Shown: positions 58,430 to 64,000 of the stretch, in pieces
How positions within the stretch are numbered: position 1 is the first letter of the stretch
Layout of the letters: each line of letters begins with the position of its first letter
Assembly: GCA_035772405.1 (NCBI GenBank)
Contig: JAYKKM010000439.1
Coordinates: forward strand, 9,107,001 to 9,171,000
DNA length: 64,000 bases
Origin: Chrysogorgia sp. JL179-B06
Taxonomy: Eukaryota; Cnidaria; Anthozoa; Scleralcyonacea; Chrysogorgiidae
Reading direction: 5' to 3'
The notes under the pieces: generated by a model
Databases searched by the model: none
What the model was told of the DNA's origin: nothing
Seen by the model: the letters and a program-made list of their open reading frames with translations, nothing else
Program-made: the position numbers and the translations under genes

Positions 58430-58690
58430 CGATTAATTTTTAAGTACATTACTACATAAGCAGGTTTTTACGAAGGGTATACACGTTTGCGTAACATAAT
58501 AGCACTTATGTACTTTGACTAGGTAATTCCAAATCTATTTATTCAGAAATGCAAACGGTTAAATATTGACCGAGATAACTTTCAAAATAATATACGACGA
58601 AGCGGCCTCTTCATTGCCAATTAATTTCTAAGTACATAAACAGGTTTTTACTAAGGGTATACACGTTCTCGTAATATAACAGACAAGTAT
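58430..58690 (+). repeat. Direct repeat, ~187-bp period
   Basis: AATTAATTTTTAAGTACATT...CAGGTTTTTACGAAGGGTATACACG at 58431 recurs with small changes at 58618 (CAGGTTTTTACTAAGGG, GGTATACACGTTCTCG). Confidence 0.8.
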
Positions 58691-58889
58691 GTCATGATAG
58701 AAAATAAATAATAATAATTTCTCTCTGCAAAGACGAACGCTGTCATCACGGAGATGAGCTGAGCCGTTGACGGATCAAAACAGACGGAAAAACTAAAATA
58801 GAGACCAAATATCCTGCAAAGATAGGTCCTCATTTGATCAAAGCCCTAGGAATATGTCGTTCAGTTCTAGATATTAGTATACACGGTTT

Positions 58890-59420
58890 CAATTCCGCGA
58901 TCTTAGGGTGTAGTTGTGTTCAGAAGGCTCTTCAAACAAATTATTGAAGTTTTTATTCTTCAGCATGCGGTCCAACTCGTTCTTAGTCATAGAGTCTCTT
59001 CTCCGGGCCAGTAGTTCGAGGGTAAATTCTCAGCCAACGATCCTGCATGACTCTCTGCAGGTCACCAGAGAGATATTCTGGTAGACCGCCCCATGTGGGG
59101 CTGGCTTAATGTTTTGCACGATTTTTGGTGTTAACATCAAGTACTATAGTTGTCCGAGCGTCCGATGGGTGGGAAATGCTGGACAGCTTCGTATAGCTCC
59201 GGCATGTTAGTAGTTGGTCCAGCGTGTTGCAGCCTCTTGTTGGGGCTTTAACAAGTTTTCGTAAAGACGATGGCATAATGAGCTTGGGTTGAACTTATTG
59301 AACTCCCCAGCAATAATTACTTCAGCATGAGAGCGTCGGTCCACGAGCACAGCGTCCACACCACGGGTTAGTCCGTTCAATTGCCGCACGTATCGCTCGA
59401 AGCGATGAAACTTTGAACTC
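58890..59420 (-). mobile_element. LINE endonuclease-domain fragment, minus strand
   Basis: On minus from ~59400: HAEVIIAGEFNKFNPSSLCH, RLYENLLKPQQEAATRW, then in another frame HFPTHRTLG-like sequence before RTTIVLDVNTK. It follows the order (A/G)GDFN, LD and GRSDH of LINE endonucleases, with the catalytic Asp of GDFN changed to Glu. Dead fragment in the LRP intron. Confidence 0.7.
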
Positions 59421-60292
59421 GCTCCCGTTATTTGGCTTAGCAGCAACGTAAAAAACCCGAAGACAGTGAGAAAGCTCGCCTTTTGACATCCTTTCGACTG
59501 CCAGTTGTAAATTTTGACTTCAAAGCGAAGCATTATTTTGTTCGCCGAGTTTGAATCACCAAATTTACACAAATTTCTCAGCGTTATACTGTATGTTCTC
59601 GCCAATAAAAACCTTCATTCCATATTTTGTTGCCCATTTGTCTTTTCTGGAATCGAGTTCTCCAACCAATTATCCAACAATTCTGGTGATACCTCGCCAA
59701 AACGAGAGTTTTCCGCCATTGTTTTGAATTTGAAAATTGGCTCGTGTCGCTATCATGGTCTATATCACTATTAGACCATGAATAGCGTAGCCAATCAGAT
59801 TACAGCGTTTGTAACAGACCATGATTGGTCAGTTTCTACTAATTAACAATTAGACAACGAGCCCGAGTTGTCTATGAGCAGATAGTAACAAAAAAGTCTT
59901 ATCAAACATTGTTCCAAATTTTCAGATAGTTTCCCTTTTTGTTTGTAGAAGTCTCCCCATTCAAAATGTAGCTCGATTAGCACATGATAAACAATCGTTC
60001 ACAAAAAAACGAGATTGTAATTACTTTGCTTCAAATTCGGTGTAGATATACTACATAGGCATAAGCGAATTCATTTTCTTATTCGAAAATGTCAAACTGA
60101 ACAATTTTCGTATATACATTTAGCGGACGCCATGTTTGGCCTAGATTTTAGTTTTGCTTGCAGCGTGAATATGTCGTAAGCCACGACATGGACAACTAGT
60201 AGCTCAGCCAATCAGAATGCGCAATTTGTAATAGACCACTTGTTGGTTGATACTAATATAGGTTATAGTTCTACATAGAGCAAATTCGCCAT

Positions 60293-60598
60293 CTAGTTCA
60301 TAGTCAATAGAGGTATGGTCTGGAAACAAAAGTCTTTGTTCTATGTTTTTGTTCACGTTTATGCAAATGTATGCACTTTCACACTTGCTGAACACATTGT
60401 ATTTTCTGTATAACGAAGCAAGCAGCCAATAGCAGCGTTTGGGTTTAGTCACTCAACCGTGCTGTATAAATATTAATGAACGTAAAACAAAAAAGACTTG
60501 TGCACTTTCAGGGCATCCTCAACATAAATCGCAGCTTGTTGTTAGACGCTTTGAAGTTCGCCGCGTTTCCAGACCACACCTCTATTGACTATGTCTAG
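60293..60598. mobile_element. MITE with ~35-bp inverted ends adjoining an LRP splice donor
   Basis: CTAGTTCATAGTCAATAGAG at 60293 and the inverted CTCTATTGACTATGTCTAG ending at 60598 extend through GGTCTGGAAAC / GTTTCCAGACC. The right end stops 14 bp from the donor GT (60612-60613) of the propeller exon. Confidence 0.8.
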
Positions 60599-60613
60599 TT
60601 ACATAACAGATAC

Positions 60614-61017
60614 CTGCTTTATGTTTTCCTCCATAAACGGAAACTATCCCAAGAGGATGTGATTTAAAACTGGACGTCCTTGATGGGAATTTGTGGTAGG
60701 AATCCTTCTCAAATCTATCCAATGTGTTACTTTCCCAGTTTGTCCAATAGACGTATCTTGAACTGACCGCAATCGAGAAAGGATGTCCAACGTCTGCCCC
60801 TAGCACCAATTTCCTGTTTGAACCATCCAGGTAACAGCTTTCTATTTTCTTCAATTTAGCGTCGGCCCACCACAACATATTTGACGAGTAGTCGATTGTC
60901 AGTGCATTAGGCCAAATAATTTGTTGGTCAATAAGGGTTCTTCGTGTTTCAAGTTTACCATCCATGCTACATCTAGACAGTCGTGGATGTGTACCCCATT
61001 CAGTCCAAAATATGTAA
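60614..61017 (-). CDS. LRP-like receptor, second half of beta-propeller 1 (404 bp)
   Basis: YWTD blades: YIFWTEWGTHPRLSR, ALTIDYSSNMLWWADAKLKK, HPFSIAVSSRYVYWTNW, closing PLGIVSVYGGKHKA. Acceptor AAAAATTTTTAG-like (GCCATTTTTAG) before 61017; donor GTATCTG from 60613. Phase agrees with the exons at 61983 and 57936. It matches the 401-bp exon at 52633 in size, phase and layout. Confidence 0.93.
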
Positions 61018-61079
61018 CTAAAAATGGCAAGCCGGGAAATTTTTAAGCTATGTTGTATATCATAGATACCACTACCACA

Positions 61080-61890
61080 AATCTCTGCAAGTACTACCGC
61101 CACTGACACCGCAAGTATGACCAACAGCAGTGAGTACCCCCACCACATTAAGTACCACCATCACTGCAAGCACCGTGACCACCATCCACCACTGCAAGTA
61201 CCACCACCATTGCAACTACCATGCTGGTACGAATTAAAATAACCCCGCACCACATTAAGTACAGTACCACTGCAAGTGCCGTGACCACCATCCACCACTG
61301 CAAGTACCACCACCACCATCCACCACTGCAAGTACTACAACCGCTGCAAGTACCACCATCACTGCAAGTACCACCACCACTGCAAGTACCACCACCACTG
61401 CAAGTACCACCACTGCAAGTACCACAACCACCGCTGCAAGTACCACAACCATCGCTGGCACATACTGCAAGTACTGAAAGTACCACCTTCACCACTAGCA
61501 CTACAAGTTCCACGACCACTAAAGGACAAGACCAGCACCTCAATCTGATCTGTAGAAGGACACATCTCTTACTTAAGTATTTTTCGACATATTTAAGTTC
61601 TCTTATTTTTATTTTTCATATTATATTAACTGCAAGTACCACCACAACCACCAGTACTGCAACATCACCATCACTAACATCATTTAAATTACCCACATTA
61701 CAGTAAGTACCATGCACCACCGCTGCAAGTACCGTGACCACCATGTACCACTGCAAGTATCACCACCACTAGCACTCCTAGCATTGTAAGAACTAGAACT
61801 ACAAGTGTCACCATAGCAATGTAAATACTACCACCACTACTGTAAATACCACCACTGCTACCAGAACCACCAGAAATTCTAGCAATACAA
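61080..61890. repeat. Triplet-rich minisatellite (CCACCACTGCAAGTA)n in LRP intron
   Basis: Units of 12-21 bp built from CACCAC and TGCAAGTAC repeat in two blocks (61080-61470, 61630-61890) separated by unique AT-rich DNA. Long frames on both strands here (for example 61221-61706) are low-complexity artefacts. Confidence 0.92.
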
Positions 61891-61982
61891 GCAGCAGTAC
61901 CAACACTACCAGCACTACCATATAATCACCAGCACTACCATATATTGCATTAGTATAGAGAAAGGATAACACGAGTTCCTAC

Positions 61983-62367
61983 CCTGAAGGATGTACGGCA
62001 ATAGCACGTGGTTTATTCAACTGTGATCCAATCAATTTCCTTCTATTGATTCCTGTTAACTCGGAAACTTCAATTGTAGATAATAAACTATCCGTCCAGT
62101 ATAATTTACGTCCAACCCAATCAACAGCTATTCCTTCTACCAAACCAAGACCAGACGATATAATACTGTGGGAATATCCACCTGCAACATTTCCTCTCCT
62201 TATTTGTTTCCTCTTTGCGTCACTCCAATAGACAACTTGTAAATGAATATCAACATCAAGAGCCACAACACTAGGAAGCTTCGAGTACAAATCATTCACG
62301 GAATCCAAATCTTCGGAAACTGATTTTATTTTTGATTTAACAGTTAAAAGAACTGATGACTTTGTCA
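61983..62367 (-). CDS. LRP-like receptor, first half of beta-propeller 1 (385 bp)
   Basis: Blades: SVVALDVDIHLQVVYWSDAK, EGIAVDWVGRKLYWTDSLLS, ending RAIAVHPSG. Acceptor TTATTTCTCCAG before 62367, donor GTAGGA from 61982. It joins the LDLa exon at 63506 (split Val) and the blade exon at 61017 (split Gly) in frame. Confidence 0.93.
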
Positions 62368-62458
62368 CTGGAGAAATAAGAGAAACAATGTTATTACGAG
62401 TATTTACAAATATTATTGATATTAAAATGACGATCGATGAATTTGAACCAAATATTGT

Positions 62459-62520
62459 GATTTGTCAGTGGCGAGCAGATCAGAGGTAAATAATTGACCT
62501 GCGTGACGCTGACAAATTAC
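62459..62520. repeat. Short imperfect hairpin in LRP intron
   Basis: ATTTGTCAGTGGCGAGCAG and the inverted CGTGACGCTGACAAAT enclose ~20 bp with GGTAAATAATTGACC. Could be a minimal MITE; no family known. Confidence 0.5.
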
Positions 62521-63225
62521 GATATTTTGCGATAATCAAGTTTGATTATTGTTAAATTATTATATAAAAAGTAGTGTTTTACCAGTGAGGATTTCCGCCT
62601 CTAATTAATTCGACAATCAAACACATGTGAATGTACCCGATTATCGTAATGCAATGCTTTAATGTTTGTTGAGAAATATGGAACTATGGGAGTATTCAGT
62701 GATTAGCGGATACTCTGATGAAGGGCTCCACTCAAAACGTTAGTATTTCGTTCCTAAAATCTCGGCAGTTTACCACCTTTTCACTTTACTATATATCCAA
62801 AGCACTGCCTACGCAGCACTCTACTTTTTTATATCGTCGAGAGCTGATTACCAAGACGAGAAAATCCGCAAGCGGCCATGTAATGTTCGAAAAAAAGTGC
62901 TGCGTACGCGCAGTGTTGCAATGGATATAATGTTCTGTTTATTATAATATTCTGTTTATCATGTTGATATCGATGAGTTAGCTATGATGATATCTTCGCA
63001 TGCATGTAGAGGTATTATATTTATCACTAGGAGAAAACCAGTATTTCATTGATATATATATTTATACAATCACGTGACTTATATACGCATTTTCATTGGT
63101 TCTTGCCCATGATCTATTAAAGGACAGATACATGGATGGCGTCAAATCACGTCAGCAGCTGTGTTTTTCTTTTTTCATGCCCCAACAGCTTTGATAAATC
63201 TTTGGGGTTGTTTTTGATTGTATAA

Positions 63226-63374
63226 AACAAATAGATTCCATTTTTGTTGTCTGGTAAGAACATCAGTGACCCACTCGACTCTCGTGGGCCACTTTTTTGT
63301 TCTTACCACGTTCTGACGTCATCTATGCATCTATAACCGAACATTTAACGCCAAAATGGAATCTATTTATTAAA
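63226..63374. mobile_element. MITE with AAATAGATTCCATTTT ends
   Basis: AAATAGATTCCATTTT (63229) and AAAATGGAATCTATTT (63353) are outer arms; TGGTAAGAACA (63254) and TGTTCTTACCA (63298) are inner ones. A ~145-bp foldback with a CCCAC/GTGGG centre. Confidence 0.75.
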
Positions 63375-63412
63375 TATAATAAATTTTAATCTATTTACAG
63401 TTATTTTGTGAA

Positions 63413-63452
63413 CCTCGTACCCAGGCTTTTCGCTCCCGGGTACGAGGTTGTT
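63413..63452. repeat. CCTCGTACCCAGG hairpin
   Basis: AACCTCGTACCCAG and CCCGGGTACGAGGTT form a 14-15-bp stem with an ~11-base loop. GGGTACGAGGTTG also occurs at 48828, so this is a dispersed repeat. Confidence 0.7.
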
Positions 63453-63505
63453 ATTTTGTCCTTACCCTGGAAGTTGATAATATAAAATGCTAATAATATA
63501 TTTAC

Positions 63506-63670
63506 CGCAATTCTCTTCGTCACTTCCGTCTGTCATGCAGTCTCTCTCCTGATCACAAACCCACTTATTATGGATGCAAATTTTTGAACTGCTGCACTGA
63601 AATTGGTCTTTTGGACAGGACGAGACAGCAGGCTTTTTAGTCGATGAAGCGATGGGGCTTCTACTTGGTC
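63506..63670 (-). CDS. LRP-like receptor, LDLa exon 1 (165 bp)
   Basis: Starts with a Ser/Pro/Lys-rich linker ([18 protein letters not shown]), then the LDLa module [33 protein letters not shown] with six Cys and the SDE calcium motif. Acceptor TTTTTTAAG before 63670, donor GTAAAT from 63505. It is the most upstream exon visible; the gene continues beyond 64000. Confidence 0.92.
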
Positions 63671-64000
63671 CTTAAAAAATAATCACATAAAGTTCTAAAA
63701 ATTCTTAAAGTGCCCATAACCTGAAATTTTTGTTATTATCTTATTTGGAAGAACTTTTAAAATGATAAAGAAACTTAGTTTGAAGATTTTCACTTCTTCG
63801 CTTTCTTTTTGAGATATATCAGTTTGTTTGATAATGAGTTATCAGAGAATGTTATATATCTTTGCGTTCATGAAATAAAAACACTAAAGTGTGAATAACA
63901 CGTGTGTGTGTTCCTCCCACAACACCAAACTTCTTGATTTTAAAGGATTTCGTTCGAGAATGAAAGAGATATACACATTTCTCCAATAAGTCATTATGCA

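Noticed and set aside
61148..61706. Long Cys/Gly-rich minus frame and Pro/Gln-rich plus frame
   Set aside because: Both come from the CCACCACTGCAAGTA minisatellite in an intron.

Overview
The window looks like nuclear DNA of an invertebrate animal. It has spliced minus-strand exons of an LDL-receptor-related protein, many non-LTR retrotransposon pieces, MITEs, tRNA-derived SINE-like repeats and long satellite-like arrays. A cnidarian is plausible, because Polinton-type virion genes and Renilla-luciferase-like sequence occur together, but the species cannot be fixed from the sequence.

Region 1 (1-3.38 kb): the right-hand part of an integrated Polinton/Maverick- or adintovirus-like element. 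All genes are on + and closely packed: the end of a hydrophobic protein, a probable double-jelly-roll major capsid protein, an A32/FtsK-like packaging ATPase and two small unknown proteins. Three genes share an AAAACAT + TATA-like motif just upstream of the start codon. The 3' end of the ATPase gene is triplicated as an 86-bp tandem repeat. A ~100-bp near-complete palindrome closes the block, and a truncated copy of the host repeat array follows at once. Polymerase and integrase genes are not in the window.

Region 2 (3.38-44.16 kb): a higher-order tandem array with units of ~9.7 kb and ~5.5 kb. Each unit is a mosaic of (a) a pseudogene of a Renilla-luciferase/haloalkane-dehalogenase-like enzyme (five copies, minus strand, no introns); (b) a TTAA-flanked element with ~300-bp inverted ends that contains a minus-strand LINE reverse-transcriptase fragment; (c) a ~480-bp core block present about twelve times; (d) a plus-strand LINE 3' end; and, in three units, (e) a block with LINE RT pieces, MITEs, a 2A ribosome-skipping peptide sequence, a hAT transposase tail and a 24-bp minisatellite. 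The same disabling changes occur in all five luciferase-like copies, so the gene died before it was amplified. Two copies also carry a precise 211-bp internal inversion.

Region 3 (44.16-51 kb): a graveyard of transposon pieces. It holds a Penelope/hammerhead-like remnant, LINE endonuclease and RT fragments, a 132-bp tandem duplication, a cluster of GCGTTCGAACG palindromes and a DNA transposon with CCGTA inverted ends.

Region 4 (51-64 kb, minus strand): eight exons of an LRP-family receptor arranged as LDLa / beta-propeller (2 exons) / EGF, twice over, with nearly matching exon lengths and splice phases. The exons join in frame in the order 63.6 to 51.1 kb. Introns hold MITEs, a ~800-bp inverted pair of SINE-like repeats, a TA microsatellite, a triplet-rich minisatellite and more LINE debris. 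Both ends of the gene lie beyond what can be seen here.
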